From Otis tarda (taxonomy: Eukaryota; Chordata; Aves; Otidiformes; Otididae): 64,000 bases of DNA. Where the stretch lies: the NCBI GenBank assembly GCA_026413225.1, contig CM048575.1, positions 6,538,001 to 6,602,000 on the forward strand, written 5' to 3'. Shown in pieces: positions 47,001-60,200 of this stretch (position 1 is the stretch's first letter; every line of letters begins with the position of its first letter). The notes beneath the pieces were generated by a model. That model made no database searches. It saw only the letters and a program-made list of their open reading frames with translations, and had not been told where the DNA came from. The translations under genes and the position numbers were made by a program.

Positions 47001-48726
47001 AAGCACCCTGCACAGACCCAGCTCCCGCTCCAAACAGAGCAATAGCCTCTCACGGGCCTTTGGCCAGTTCAGCCACCACTGGCATTTATAACAGAACAGC
47101 TCCAAGAGTGGGAACAATCCTAGGACCCCGCTGTGCACCGTACGCGCTTGGCGGGCAGCTCTCTGTCCCACCTGGCTTGCAAACTAAACAGACAAAAAGG
47201 GCGGCATTGCTCCATCCTGCTAACAAGGCAAGTCCCTTGTGACACAAAGTCACAGAGCTGCTGAAGTCTGGCTACTGAAATATTTTTCTGTATATCTTGT
47301 TATGCATTGCGCGATCCGTGTACGTCCAAAAGCATTTCCTACCTCTGCAGAAAGAGGAGTGCGGAGTCAAGAGGTATTGCTCCTTCCATCCGTCACAGAA
47401 CCGAAACAGCACATCCCCAGAACTGCACAAAAACACGGGGTGGGGCATTTGCTTTAGCGGAACTTGTAATTTGGAGAGCAGAGGTCTCAATTTTAATATG
47501 GGAAATCATAGGCACCGCAAAGGACAATGGTGATTGCACAAACAAAAGAAAAAAAAAAAAAGAAATTGCAGTTATTCAGTGAACAAGCAAAAAGGAAAAA
47601 TCTGTGACCTGGCAAGTGACCTCTTCCATGCTACTGCGTTCTCCGAGAGCTTCAATGTTTGTGCTACAGCTTCAATAGTTACCAGGTTCAGGGTCCACTT
47701 TGCACTGAAAAGATACAATCATCTCTTGTTTTGTGCATTAATGGAAAGGGGGGAATCCACCCCACCAGCTTTGGGAAAGAATTTTTAATGCAGCATACAA
47801 TAATGTGCTGTCACTGTGTGAAGCCAAGCCATAAATAACACGGGAAGAGTAAGCAAAATCCTTTCCCCCTTGTTTGCATCTTAGGCCATGTGCAGAACCA
47901 TTAGTGACATTCAGAGATTCATTGTTTCTCATCTGTATGTCCTGAGGCTTTTGAAATGGAGGACTTCTAAATTACTGCCAATTAATTGCATTATTTGTAT
48001 TCCTGGTAGATCTAAAGTGAGATTTAGTTACTGAGCTTTTAAATGAAGAGAAAAAGTGTTGCAGCCTCTTTTGGTCCCCCTCTGCCTCCATTTAACTTAT
48101 GCATGCCATTTATTTTAATTATTTAAACACATTTCAAGCGCACACTGAACAACATACTTCTCAGCAAATGACATAAGGGCTCAGATACTGCTTACGGTGT
48201 TGGCCTCCCCTGCCAAACGGCACTGTCCTGACTAATGTCCAAGAAGCCCTACTAGTAAAATACAGTTTGGATAAGTAAAATATTTTTTTTTCCCCATGAA
48301 TTTCCAGGAATTGCCCCCAGAAGGGGCTAAAAACCCCTGTCAGTACCCTGTGGCAGTCACACCAGGCCTGCTTGGAAGGCAGGACCCTAGGATCTGGCCA
48401 GAAACGTGCAGGTGGAGACCTGTTCTACAGCCGCAAGTACGGGAGATTCCCACGCTGCACTGGGCTCTACTGATCTGGGTGCGACTCCACACAAACGCTA
48501 AGCGACCTCCACAGGAACCAAGAACTGAAGTGGTTCACAGGAAAGATCTGGCATCCTGGAACCAGATGAGCTGCCAGATTTGCCATCCTGCCTCTTGACC
48601 ACTGCTTATACTTCGAGGGCAGCCTCCCTCATGTAATTCCCAAATTCCCGCGTTCCAGAGTGTAGGCCCCACACTGAAGACTCTATTCCCCGCAGCAGCC
48701 TTATCCAGTGGTAGCGGACGCAGAAC
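44097..48726. other. Unique non-coding sequence with homopolymer tracts
   Basis: Homopolymers are T18 at 44243-44260, T14 at 45046-45059 and A13 at 47549-47561. No gene is recognised. The part 47960-48180 is AT-rich (CCAATTAATTGCATTATTTG, TTATTTTAATTATTTAAAC) and repeat-free. A TATAAAAG word at 44784 has a CCAAT word 18 bases upstream, too close for the usual layout. Confidence 0.5.
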
Positions 48727-49290
48727 ATGCCCTGTATTTTGGATGTTTACGAGACAAAAGTGGTGACAGACAGCGATGAATCCAACATCTGGACTACAGT
48801 GCAAAGCTCAATGAAATCCAAAGAGTTCTTGTTGCACCGAGCAGAAGCTGGGCAGAGCCCTGACAAAATCCCAAAAGCCATAATCCTCCATAAAAAAAGT
48901 CAGATAGAAACATTCAGAATTCAGCTGTGGTTATCTCCCTCCCCAAAGCCAATTTCAGAATTTGCCACAGAAGTTTCTTCTGAGAGCACACAACAAGTAC
49001 TGCACTCCTACCTTCGGCACAGTATTCCGACTCCTGGAAAACCAGGAGTCCTTGCTGTTGTCTTAGTGATGTTGCTGGTTTTGTGCGGCGGCTTCTGTTG
49101 TTCTTTCCAAGCTCACTTTTGGAAAAAAGCCAGCGCTATTTGCTTCTTGGGCAGAGAATATGGAATTACCGTAAATTATATTGAAAAATTAGATTCATTC
49201 ACCGCTGTGATAATTGATCTCCCAATCTGTCTCGGAGAGTTAGCAGCTGGTAGGAAAATAAAATGCAATTTAAATTTTTATTTATTTTAA
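48727..49290 (+). CDS. Doubtful ORF, 187 aa, unrecognised
   Basis: The frame starts with ATG and ends in TAA. The translation has a Ser/Thr-rich middle, one strongly hydrophobic stretch (GVLAVVLVMLLVLCGGFCC, about residues 107-125) followed by basic residues, and an AT-rich end. This has the outline of a single-pass membrane protein, but I recognise no family. A frame of this length is about what chance gives once in a window this size on six frames. It has no splice or promoter support, so it is more likely not a gene. Confidence 0.1.
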   Translation: MPCILDVYETKVVTDSDESNIWTTVQSSMKSKEFLLHRAEAGQSPDKIPKAIILHKKSQIETFRIQLWLSPSPKPISEFATEVSSESTQQVLHSYLRHSIPTPGKPGVLAVVLVMLLVLCGGFCCSFQAHFWKKASAICFLGREYGITVNYIEKLDSFTAVIIDLPICLGELAAGRKIKCNLNFYLF

Positions 49291-52200
49291 AAAACCCACT
49301 TTAATCCAAGCGTGGCAACAAACAGGGGGAAGAGGAGAGAGCAAGCTCCTTATTTGCCAGTCCTGATATTAAATACTGATGATAAGACAACAAAGCATGA
49401 GATGGTTGTAGAGGTATTTGAAAAATTCCCAGTACACTGGCATTAAGCACCACATGCACTGCAGGTAGGTGTTACACCCTTGCAAATAATTAAGTGTAAT
49501 TGCACCTCAGCCTGACGAAAAAGGATTATGGGACAAGGGCTGCATTGAGTAGTGCCTCTCTATTGGGCTGTCACCTGGGGCTGATACTCTGTTTGAAGAG
49601 CTAGAACTGATGTTCTCAAACCAATATTTCACAAGTGACTCCAGGAATTCAACTCCTCTATAAAAGCCTCTATAACTGGGCCCATTAAATTCACTGGCAA
49701 GTTTTGACTGTGTTCACTTCAGGTCCCCAAAGAGGAAAGAATCAGAACCAAAACCTGTCATTTGTTCTCACCGAGCATCTTCCATGTCAGTCCACACTTA
49801 CATTGCATCACACATTACAGATGGAGACAGGATGTCATTTTTATATTGAGATTAGCTGCAAGGAAATGCATTTTTATCTGCTGGGAATAGAAGGAAAGAA
49901 CTCCATAATTCACAATAACCCAATAGCTCACAAAGTGATCCGCTAAATAGTGTTTTCAGGTGGTTGAAAAATCTCATGCTGTCATCAGTAATACAATAAG
50001 AGTGATAATCCTCATTCTTGGCTAAAGTGGACCATCAGGAGCGATGGAATGGACATGATGTCATTAGAAACCCAAGATAATGGTGTAAAGTTGATGGGAA
50101 GATCCCAGCTGGAGCCAGCTCAGTCTGGCAGCCCCATTTGAAAGCAACAGACAAATACAATAAGCTCTTAGTAGTTCTCATCTCTTGAACGTGCAATACA
50201 GAGCATCTTTTACATTATTTCCCTTCATCCCTCATGAGAATGAGTAGCAACAAGGTTTGGAAGAATCCAGCACTTCAAGGAAGGTTTCAGAAAGACAGTT
50301 CTCCACTCACCACATCAGTGGAGAAACCAAAAGGCTGACCCTGACATTCAGTTCAATAAGTCAGACGAAAATGATTTCACCCGTAATTCATGACTATTAG
50401 AGGAGTATAATTCATCCTTGTTGTACTAGAGGCTTTGACACATCATGAAACAAATTATTAGCCGAAGTGCTCACCTCTTCTAATTACAACTGTAAACAAC
50501 ATCACAGAAATAAAGAGCCCAGAGAACCTCAACTTACCAGCAGTGTCATTAAAATTAAACCTTTCTGACAGCACCGTTAGGGTTAAACAGTCTCACAACA
50601 CAAAATTTTTTCCCCACACCTGTTTTGGTGCTGAAGCATTTGCATAGAGTATCAGTGGGGTACAGCAACAAGAGGAGTTCACATCGCTTATAACAATCCA
50701 CAAGCATCCAGGCTGGCCAAACATTTTTCTGTTCACTAATCTTCACCTCCAGAAGCTAAGCTGCTATCTTTCTTGCATTATCATCCCTTTTTGGCTACAG
50801 TATTGTTACTGTAATTCAGAAGGTTAAGATCATATTTATTATTATTCCCACTATTTTGGATTTGCATGCTAATAGTATCTAGGAGTTCAAATCTCAGTTA
50901 GGCACCCACACAGCCAAGAGATACACAGTTCATTCTGGGGTTGTAAATGCGTTCACATAGGAAGGGCAACTCATCGCACAACAATATATTTTCTTCTTAT
51001 TAATTTTGTGCCATTGAGAGGCTTCATAGTGGTTAGCTAAGTTAACATACCTTACTTGAGAGGTTGACTGCTTTTTATTGTTTTTATGGATTTTATATTT
51101 CTATCGCACAAAGTTGCCTGGGGCCTTGCAGTAAGGCCCTTCTCTTTCATAAAATCAAACTAAATTAAAGAAATAAGTGTTGGCCAGCAACACCTCTCAA
51201 ACAGGCTTTTCTTCACCATCACTTTGAATGGAATGAGCCCTGCAAAAGTGCTATGAAAACACCAAATTCATTGAGTCAGTAGTCCTGAGCAAGAGCAGCA
51301 GTGAGCAGTCTAAACAGGGGAATTCAATTCATTACTGCCCTGAAACTCAGATCACTTCAGATCACATCATCACAACCTCACACCCCAGGTTCTGCTCTGC
51401 ACCTTCTCTCCAGCTTTGGAAAAACCCTGCTGTGCCCCCAGCTCTCAGTTTCCCCTGTGTCCGCAAGGCAGAATGTAAGGCTGTGGCTGCCGTTGCACGC
51501 CGGCCCGTGGAAACGGGACCCTCGTACCCAAGGACAGCAATGAGCTCTCAACAACACATTACAAATACTAAAGCAAAGGGGAGTTTTGCCTGGGTAAGGA
51601 CAGAGCGAACTGATCACCTTGTTCTGCCTATTTATGAGGTTTTATTAATGGTGTCAACAGGTTATTCCGACATTATTTCAGTGCTCAGGCTTTGTGTCTC
51701 AGTACAATGACACCTGCCACCGAAGCAGCATCTGACATGCATGAGGTTTTCTTTTCTCCCTTACTGTACTGGAGGCGGCTGCGGCAACGACCTGAAGGTA
51801 ATTATCCAGCAAGGTCACTGCACCATGGAGTGCAGGAGAAAAGAAGTAATTTCTCACTCCACTATTGCTATAAGGCCACAAGGTTAAACAATTGATGAAA
51901 AATCTCTCTGTGAGCTGCTTTCCCCCCTTTTCCTTGCAGACCCTCATGCTTTTGTGAACTGTTTCCTCCCCTGCCCACAAGCTGGACAGGGTTTGGATAA
52001 TGTTTATTACGTCTTGGGGAAGTAATAAATTTGCTGCGTAATACAAAATGCATCAGTATGACCGCAGCTCCCTGCCATACAACAGCTACGAATAAAGGAG
52101 AAATGGAGTAAGAAAGCTCCTGAAAATTTACGTGTAATAGCCACTAAACAAAGAAACTAGGCTTCAGGTGAAATATTGCAATTCATCTCTAATTAACATT

Positions 52201-55200
52201 CCAGTACAAGGAGGCTCCAGTACTGGAAAGCATTTAAGCACCACCTTAACCGTACACAACTACTGCTTCCAAAGGCCCTGGACTGAGTCACATCCCTGGG
52301 ACAAGGAGCTCCATTTCATTTACAGATGGAAGAGCTGTGCCTGTCCCACCGAGCGTCTCTGAAGCACTTTAAAAACTTTAAACACACACCCCAAGCGAAG
52401 CCAGCAGTAGGTACGGCTGGCCTGTAGCAGCACAGACTTCCTAACAGCTCCTCCAAGGTTTCTGGCTGGATTTTGGCACCCAATGTGCTGTGAGCAAAGA
52501 AAACAATTCAAGCATCGGTGTGCTCATCCAGACCCTTCTGATCATTAGCTCTGCAAGGACTCCACACTATTAAACAGAATTCAAAGCAGGTTTCTTAATC
52601 ATCACTTATTGCTATGGTAACACCAGGCAAACAGGATTATGCAAGGTCCTACACAGGGGTCAGTGACAGACATCTCTTGTCACTGAGCACCTCAGAACTG
52701 AACAGGTAAGTCAGCAAACCAGGGAAGGGGAACAGAGAGAAAAATCTATAGCTCAGGCTTTTCCTACTAATTAGCAACTCAACAATTAATATTACAGAAG
52801 AACCTAGAAGCCCAAATCTTTCAGTGAACCCCTGGACTTGGTGCTGTACAAAACACAGGGGAGTAAGAAGGCTTGATAAAGACTTTTGATTGCAAATAAA
52901 CTACATAGCAAAGAAGCTGAAAGTAATCTATTTAAGGTATGGGTGAGTAGCACAAGCTATCATAACTGAAGCAAGATGTACGAGCATGAGGAACATTAGT
53001 TGTCCCATAGTAACTACTCACACTTAAGATCTCATGCTAAAATAAATGGAAAGTTTCTCATGCCTGAAACAAAAGAGAAGGAAGCTACCACAAACCACAC
53101 CAGCTGACACCACCGATTTCCCTACCTGGACACTCCCTTAAAGCCCAGCCTTGGGCAGGGTACTCTCCATGGAGTACACATTTGTGTCAGCGCAGAAATC
53201 AATCTCTACTGTTATTTCTGGGCCTTGTTTTACATCACAGCTTCCAAACAGCACTCGTTGCATCACAGGGGTGGAGGGGAAGGGGGAATAAAAATCCTTT
53301 TACATAATTACAAGAAAATTATTAGATAATTACTCAGCAGGTAAAGCAGAACATATAGGAAAGGGCTGTTCTCATCATCACTGCTTGAAGCATCTTGTCT
53401 ATACTATTAGGAAATGATGTATTTATGCCAGACTAATTCATATGGATTGTAATTTCAGGACATAAATTACACCCATCATGTGTACTCAGTACAGAGGAAC
53501 AGCAGCAGAGGTGCTAAAAGTTTAAACAAATTTTGTTAACGAGATTTTTCTCTCCAACCTCCTGTACCCTCTTTTCATCTGCTGGTAGCAGGGTGGGGAG
53601 AAGGGAAGATGGAATCTTTGGAAGCACACTCCAGCAGCATGGGAGACAGCCTGGCCACAATTTTCAAAGTGGGAGGCACTGGCTTGGAGGTGAAACACCC
53701 AGCTGAGAATTGTTCCTTTTCAAAACATCTGTAAAAATGTAAGGGCTCTGAAACCAGAGCCCCTTTACTAAGTTTGGCCACAATCATTAACAGGTTTCAA
53801 AGCAATAGAGAAAGCAGCAGCGCAGCTCCTACAAACACACTCAGCCTTTGGACAAACCCCCTCCATCACACAGCCATAATGAGCCCGTAAGCCTCATTAA
53901 TTTCCACATGCCACATTTACCCACAAACTAGGGCAAAGGGTTCTGAGCAACATGTGATCCCATCCCACCACAAAGGCTCTGACAAAGGAAGAGTGTTAGA
54001 CATGGGCCCTCATTTATTAACACTGTAATTAATAAGTCTACATTTTTTTTTACTGGGTTGCATACTAAGGAATTGCTGAATGCAGAAATACATCTATATT
54101 TTATTACAGAAAGCTACACCTTAAAACATTGCAAGTTGCATCTTGGAACTTATTCATAGGGAGAATAGTTTAATGATGCAAGAAATACGTATATAAAAAG
54201 CTGTATACATTCTTATTTCCTAGTGATAGAGATATGACGGTCCATCAAGTCAGTAAATTAATTTAGTGTATGTGAAGGAGGACGGAAGCGAAGGAGAATT
54301 CCCCTCAGTATCCAAGCACCAAGCTCCTCTTTTCTTATCTATGACCCTTGTACAGCTTCCAGGAGTTTTCTAGGTGGCCATAACACCTACACAAAGAGTT
54401 TAGAAAGCTCTGGGAAGCACGGGACTGCACCTTTCCTCTCTCAAGTCTGAATGGTCAAACAGTTTTTCTTCTTTGCATACCTGGTACCCACCCCAACACA
54501 ATTAAATGCAGGGACTTCTTCACCCCAAAAAGACAACAAATGTTGCATTCCCCCCTGCTACTTCACCACCAGAACACATGCTTTCTCCTCATGCTCTAAA
54601 CACACAGGGATTATCTCTATGTGCCTTGGATCTTTATTTCGGTGATGGCTCACTTCCTTCAACTATTTCTCACCACCATCTTGCAAAGTACATTTGGATG
54701 CCAAGAACCCTTATCAAACAGCTCTGTCAGAAGTGGTGCTTGAACAGTCCCAAGCCAGAACGAACATCTGTGGATTGCGATCTAAATCATAGATGAGATG
54801 AAGACTAAGAGGATGGGGCTGCATTTTCCCTTGCATTGGACATCATCTCCTAGACAATGGGGTGTCTCTCTCATCATCTCCTCTCAAGACACCCACACGA
54901 GCACACCAGAGTATTCCTGTGGTCAGCACCACCCATTCTTAAAACTGAGTATAGCATCAGCATAAGTAAAAGAATCCTCTAGAACAATACCAAAAGCCCT
55001 TTGGCATTTCTTCGACCTGTTCTTACTCTGTTCAGACACCAGGACTTCGAGCAGGGAGCCTAAAAGGGGAAGACACAGTGTCTTTGCACAACAAAAACAC
55101 TGTTTACTTGAGCGGGGAGGAGGGAATCTCTTCAGGAAACCAGATAATCCAGAAACTAGCGCTAATAACTTATTGACTTTCCTACAGTTCTTCTAGTACC

Positions 55201-55564
55201 AGCTGATGGCTTCCAGTATTCACTTTGCTTCCGCATACACGGAGTCCAGCTGTGTCTCTCTGAAGAGCTCATTTATGGCAGCTTGTGATAATGTCATATT
55301 TTAGCAATGTCAGCTTTTGTGCAAGATATAAAAATCCTCCAATTTATGGCCCCTTGCTCCCAGTGCACACAAAAAAGGGAAAGAAACCCATAAAAGTCTC
55401 ATTCACATTTAGGTGAACACAACTCCTCTCTCCTGTCCTCCCTGCATTTGTATTAAGTTCCCTGCCAAGCACAGAGGAACCACACGCCCTTTCTGCTCTG
55501 CTAGAACCATTCTGCGTCGGTAACGCTCTGCCAGGAAGCGCAGATGAAGTCCAGATGCAGCAGG
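49291..55564. other. Unique, largely AT-rich non-coding sequence
   Basis: No gene or repeat is recognised. A CCAAT word (49621) and TATAAAAG (49659-49666) on the plus strand have a promoter-like spacing, but the surrounding DNA is CpG-poor and the frame downstream begins with TTG. Runs of short frames from 51.3 to 52.5 kb overlap on both strands. Confidence 0.5.
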
Positions 55565-55660
55565 TAGGATGCTTGCCTAAGAGCCGTGAAATGTTATTTC
55601 TGCTCCTGCCTCTGACACCGACCTGCTCTGTGTCCTGGTCAGGTCATATAACCGTATTTA
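55565..55660 (+). repeat. MIR-like SINE fragment, 5' half
   Basis: TGCTCCTGCCTCTGACACCG, ACCTGCTCTGTGTCCTGGTC and AGGTCATATAACCG follow the MIR order 'ccggctctgccacttactagctgtgtgaccttgggcaagtcacttaacc'. The GCCTAAGAGCCGTG text upstream may be the 'gttaagagcacggg' part. Diverged but consistent. Confidence 0.5.
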
Positions 55661-57165
55661 TGATTCTGAGCACAACTGGTCAGACCTACACGGCACCACA
55701 CGACACAGCTGCAGCTGGAGGTGACGTACCACAGAGGCTCTAAATTAGCTAGCTCAAGCACAGCTAGCAGATTAGCGTTTGGAAGCTGGTTCCAAGATTT
55801 ACCTTGGTGATACTCAGGGCAATTAGCCAAGCTGCACTCCGTGTCAGCAGAGCAACCGTTAGCAGATGATATTCAAGCAGCAGTCGCCTCTAATTGTGCC
55901 GCAGACTGCAAGTTTTCGGGATCTGAAGTCTCTCTTGCACAGTGTTTCCAAAGCACCCCGTGTAACAACGTGCTTATCCAAGGAGGGCTGCCAGGCAAAT
56001 ACCTGCTACTAACTGAAAAGATGAACAAGCCAGACCTTCAGATCTATAAATCTACATCCCCTGCTACTACATACAGGCAACTTACACCAGCTGAGTATCT
56101 ACTCCTTGCTACAGCTAGTGACACTACTAACATCAGACCTGCTCACGGGTGGCTCAAAACACTCACTCGCTGCATCAATTAAAAGAAGTTTTATTAGCAC
56201 AGCTAGCAGAGAACAGACCAAGAGCTCCTCTGGCTAGCAGCACTTGTGCCACATTAGTGGCACCTGGAAGCACCCATGTGACTTGGGAAAGTCACAAAAG
56301 GCTTTCGAAGCGCCAAAGAGGTTCAGAAAGCACGTCCCTGAACAGCAGTGTGACAGCTGCACTGCCAGCTTAGGGACATTCGTCTCTGCCCAGCAAGTCC
56401 AGTGTCTTTCTGCCTTTGGTGCAGCTGACTTGGGAAAGCTAAGACTTTGCATTGGTGCTTTCATAAGTCCTACCTAAATAATCAAAACTGGGCCTCTTTG
56501 CCCTTAAAAGCGCAGCATTTTCTAGAGCAGTGCAGAAAGTTTCTTGACACGATGGCAAGTAGGGAAAAGGGGGCAGGGAAGACTTTCTGGAGTTGGGAGG
56601 GGAAGGAGAGAATAGCTTCTTTTTCCCCAACTGAAGCAGCTTAGAGTGCTAATCTAAAACGCTGCGGGGACTCCAGGGGATCAGATCCTGTCAGAGGTTC
56701 ATATTCACGGCTGATCTTTCAAAGGTTAGGGCAGCACATTTGCTAGGAGACAGAATGATAACTTTGTCCTTCAGACTAAAATAACAGAGCTGAATGTATT
56801 TTCATTCAAATAAGAGCAGAATTCATAGGATAAAGGGTAAGTGGGTGTGGACGCGTGCACTGGAGGAGAAGCAGAATACAAAGTCCACGAGGATCACAGG
56901 AGATATTCTGTGCCCCAGAGAGTATGTAATCAGGAGCTGGGTGTTGTTTAATCTTGGCTGAAGGGATGCTAAAAGCTACAGCACAAAGAAAGCTGTAACT
57001 CGTTAGGAGACATGCTAACTACACTGTAGTTCAGGGGAAGGGGGTTCAAAGTACGCCACATGCAAGACAAGCTGGAGGAGGAAGAGCTGATCTACCAGAG
57101 ATCTCCAAATAATTCCATCCCAGTGAGAACTGCAAGGGAGAAATCAATAACCCGAGCAAGAAACT
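55661..57165. other. Unique non-coding sequence
   Basis: No gene is recognised. A short perfect palindrome GTGCCAC-ATTA-GTGGCAC lies at 56246-56263. Frames from 56149 to 56644 overlap on both strands. Confidence 0.45.
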
Positions 57166-57232
57166 GTAATAACAACTGACATTTATACAGCATCAGATAC
57201 CCAGGTGTCCCCAAACACTTGACAGATATTAC
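57166..57232 (-). repeat. Ancient L3/CR1-like tail fragment
   Basis: The plus strand reads AATAACAACTGACATTTATA, CAGCATCAGATACCCAGGTG and CCCCAAACACTTGACAGATA. This resembles the reverse complement of the old 'aaagcgctttgagatcctcggatgaaaggcgctatataaatg' tail also seen at 8.1 kb. Confidence 0.4.
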
Positions 57233-60200
57233 AAGCTGAACTGATTTACAAGCAGGAGATCTGGCTCCTTGCAGAACATGAATTCCCACACCAAAGCAAA
57301 GGAACTCCTGTGGATTTTGTGGCAACCTTTGCCTATCACTCCATTTCAGGGGCAAACATCCAGATGCTCTGACCTTCCACATCTTGCGCAATTTAGCAAA
57401 GAAATTCCCTCCACCATGGACAAGGTGTCTCACGTTCAGGGGAGGCAAATATTTGCTTTGTATGGTTGGACAGAAAGCATCTGAATACTGTGAGGACAGA
57501 CTTAGAAGCACCTTCACAGTACTCTGCTCACCTTGTAATCTCCTCAGCCCTTCACATCAGGAGTCCAAGTTACACATCACTCTGTTTTATATCAGACAGG
57601 AAACTATTTCAAGCAGTCCCTAGCCACGGATTTGCCTTTGGCACTGATGCTCAGCAGAGCCAACAATAACATTTTGAACTGGGTATTTCCTTGTCTTCGC
57701 CTCAGCCTTGCATTTCTTTCACAAAGAGGAATAATGAAAGTGGGAGAGGACATAAGAATGAGGTTCAAAGGCTCAATCTACACAGAAAAACCACTGTCTG
57801 GTAGCTAAGAAGGAAAGCACAGGCCCAACGGCACGAGCAGCTCTAGGATCCCAGATGCCTGTTAAGCTTGAGGCACTCAGACGTATTACAGCCTCCGCAA
57901 CTTCTGATGACACTGCCTGCAGCAGGCAATGACTTGTCTACACTGGAGTCCAGAGAGGGCCAGCAATAACAAGAAAGTGCTACAAACCTTTGTAATCTAG
58001 AAAGGCCTGAAGAGCAAGACAGACTCAGGCTCAGCATCAAGCAGAAAGGGCTGCTGCTAAGGGCACACAGCCTGCTTCGCGTCTCACCACCTCGAGGGCC
58101 AGATCACCCACTTCAGAGCAGAAGGTTATTGCTGGAGCTCGCAGAAGCAGAGCCACCGTGCCAGGTGCTGTACTTTACACATAGTAAGGGCTCTCGTACC
58201 CAATGTATGGAGTCCCAAGGCTCTAAGACACCGCACCACTCCCTTCTCTCCCCTTACACTACAGGCACTGCTTTGGAGAGGGACTTCAATTTAATATCCA
58301 ACATAGAACCACTGCATTTCCACCTTTTCTTCACATAGTCGAGCTGATGCAATGGTTTGGTTCCAATAACAGTGTAAACGTGGGGTTTTTTAATTATTAT
58401 TAATAAAAAATTCCTTGAATTTTTCATGTGTTTTTCATCTTGTGTTTTCCTCCTCAGGGCATCCTACCCATACTGCACGAGTGTAGGCGGAAGCAAATGA
58501 AGCCATCGCAATGAGCTAGCTGGGCTGTGAACACCAGCAGAATCGCCCTCTCTGCTCAGAAGCAGCACAACTGCCTCACATGACACAGAGCCTGAGGAAA
58601 AACAGTGATGTCTGTGTCTTCTCACTACTTTTCCTTTCCCTGAATGGATACTCTTTTTGATCCCACAAGTTAAGGTCCTCTCTGACCCTTAATGCTTAGA
58701 GAGGTCAGTTGTGGCTTAAGTTATCACAACACCACTGATACCAACTGACGCCAGCTGTGGAATCCATCCTTTCCACAGTCACCTGTCAACTTCTTTCTGC
58801 AGAGACAACTGCTCCTTCTATAGATTGCTGATTTTCAAATTAAATATGCAGGAAAGGTGGGAAGTTCTGTGTGGGGAGACTGAAAGAAGAGTAAAACCAA
58901 CATCCAAACTTTTTAAAGGGCTTCCTGAATTCCCACTTCACATTTCTCCCTCAGAACATCAACGCTGATGATCATCTCTGCCACTCCGTGATGTGTGACA
59001 ATTCCTCTGCTATTTCGATAAGTCCTGGGAGAAGTGCGGAGGATGGATTTGCATGCAACCGCTGCAAAGTTTTTCAGCTCACTACAGCTTGCAAATCACA
59101 AAAAAGCTCAACAGGAGGTTGTTGAGACGGATATGACAGAAAACACTCCTCCTCTCAGGCAATAGATACGTTTGCAGGCCTTGGGTAGTTTCAATAAAGA
59201 GAAAAATAGTTCTGAAATCTTCAGTAATACTTCTTTCAGAATCAGTTTCAATTCATTGAAGTGATCAGTTTGGCCTTCCCACTGCAACTAGGAATTTGAA
59301 GTAAACCAAGATGCTGGAAACAACCCTGAGGAAATAGGAATAGGAAATCCTACTGCAAAGAATATCATCTACGAAGGGGTTTGCATCCAGCCCCTACAAA
59401 GCCTGAAGGATGTCAGAGTGAAGCTTCCTCAGCTGAACCTGCTGCTGTTTTTCTGACTACCGCTAGTGTTCTTGCCATACTTGAGCTCCTTTGGTATAAA
59501 CAAATCTGGATTAAGTTTTCAAGTATAACAAACAAATAATTGTGGAAGAAATTAAAGTCTCCCTGGTATTTGTTCAGCATCGTAAAAGTGACTTTGTCAG
59601 ACCTAACAAGCATAATTAGTTCCACTGAGCAGCTTTTCAGTTCTACCTGGGAACACTGGAGTTTGGTTAAACTCCTATCGAGGCATTGTTTCCTAACTCA
59701 GACTTCTCAGCTGCACAGGCTGGGTGGCTCAACAGGCTTTTCCCAATTTTCCAGTCACAGAGTAGAAGCCCCTAAACCCCAAGAGAGCACACAGAACAAT
59801 TTTTGCTAGGTCCCAGCACCTAGAACAGGGTTGGGGTGAGGGCATGTGTTCTCCTCATATTAGGAGCTCTGAACAAAAGAGACACTATGAAGAAAAAGTA
59901 GTGTGGAACCTGATGAAGATGCACATCCAGGAGCTTAGATGGCAAGATGCAGACAGTCTGGTCCCAAGTGTTAATGGCAGGAGTTAGGGTTGAGGTGCTG
60001 GCAATGACTGTATGCACTCTCCGTCTGCTCCAGACAGCCCAAATTTTGGCTTTTTAAGTTTGCTCCTCAGCAATGTCATCTCTCCAGTGGCTACATGAGA
60101 CCAAGGGAAACCTGCTATCCCTCACACTCCCCAAAGTCTTGGCAGTAACACCTGGCAGTCTGAGACTATTTCTGAGGAACACCAGTCCCCAAATCCCACT

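Noticed and set aside
49621..49666. CCAAT and TATAAAAG words with promoter-like spacing on the plus strand
   Set aside because: The region is AT-rich and CpG-poor, where such words are common, and the frame downstream lacks an ATG.
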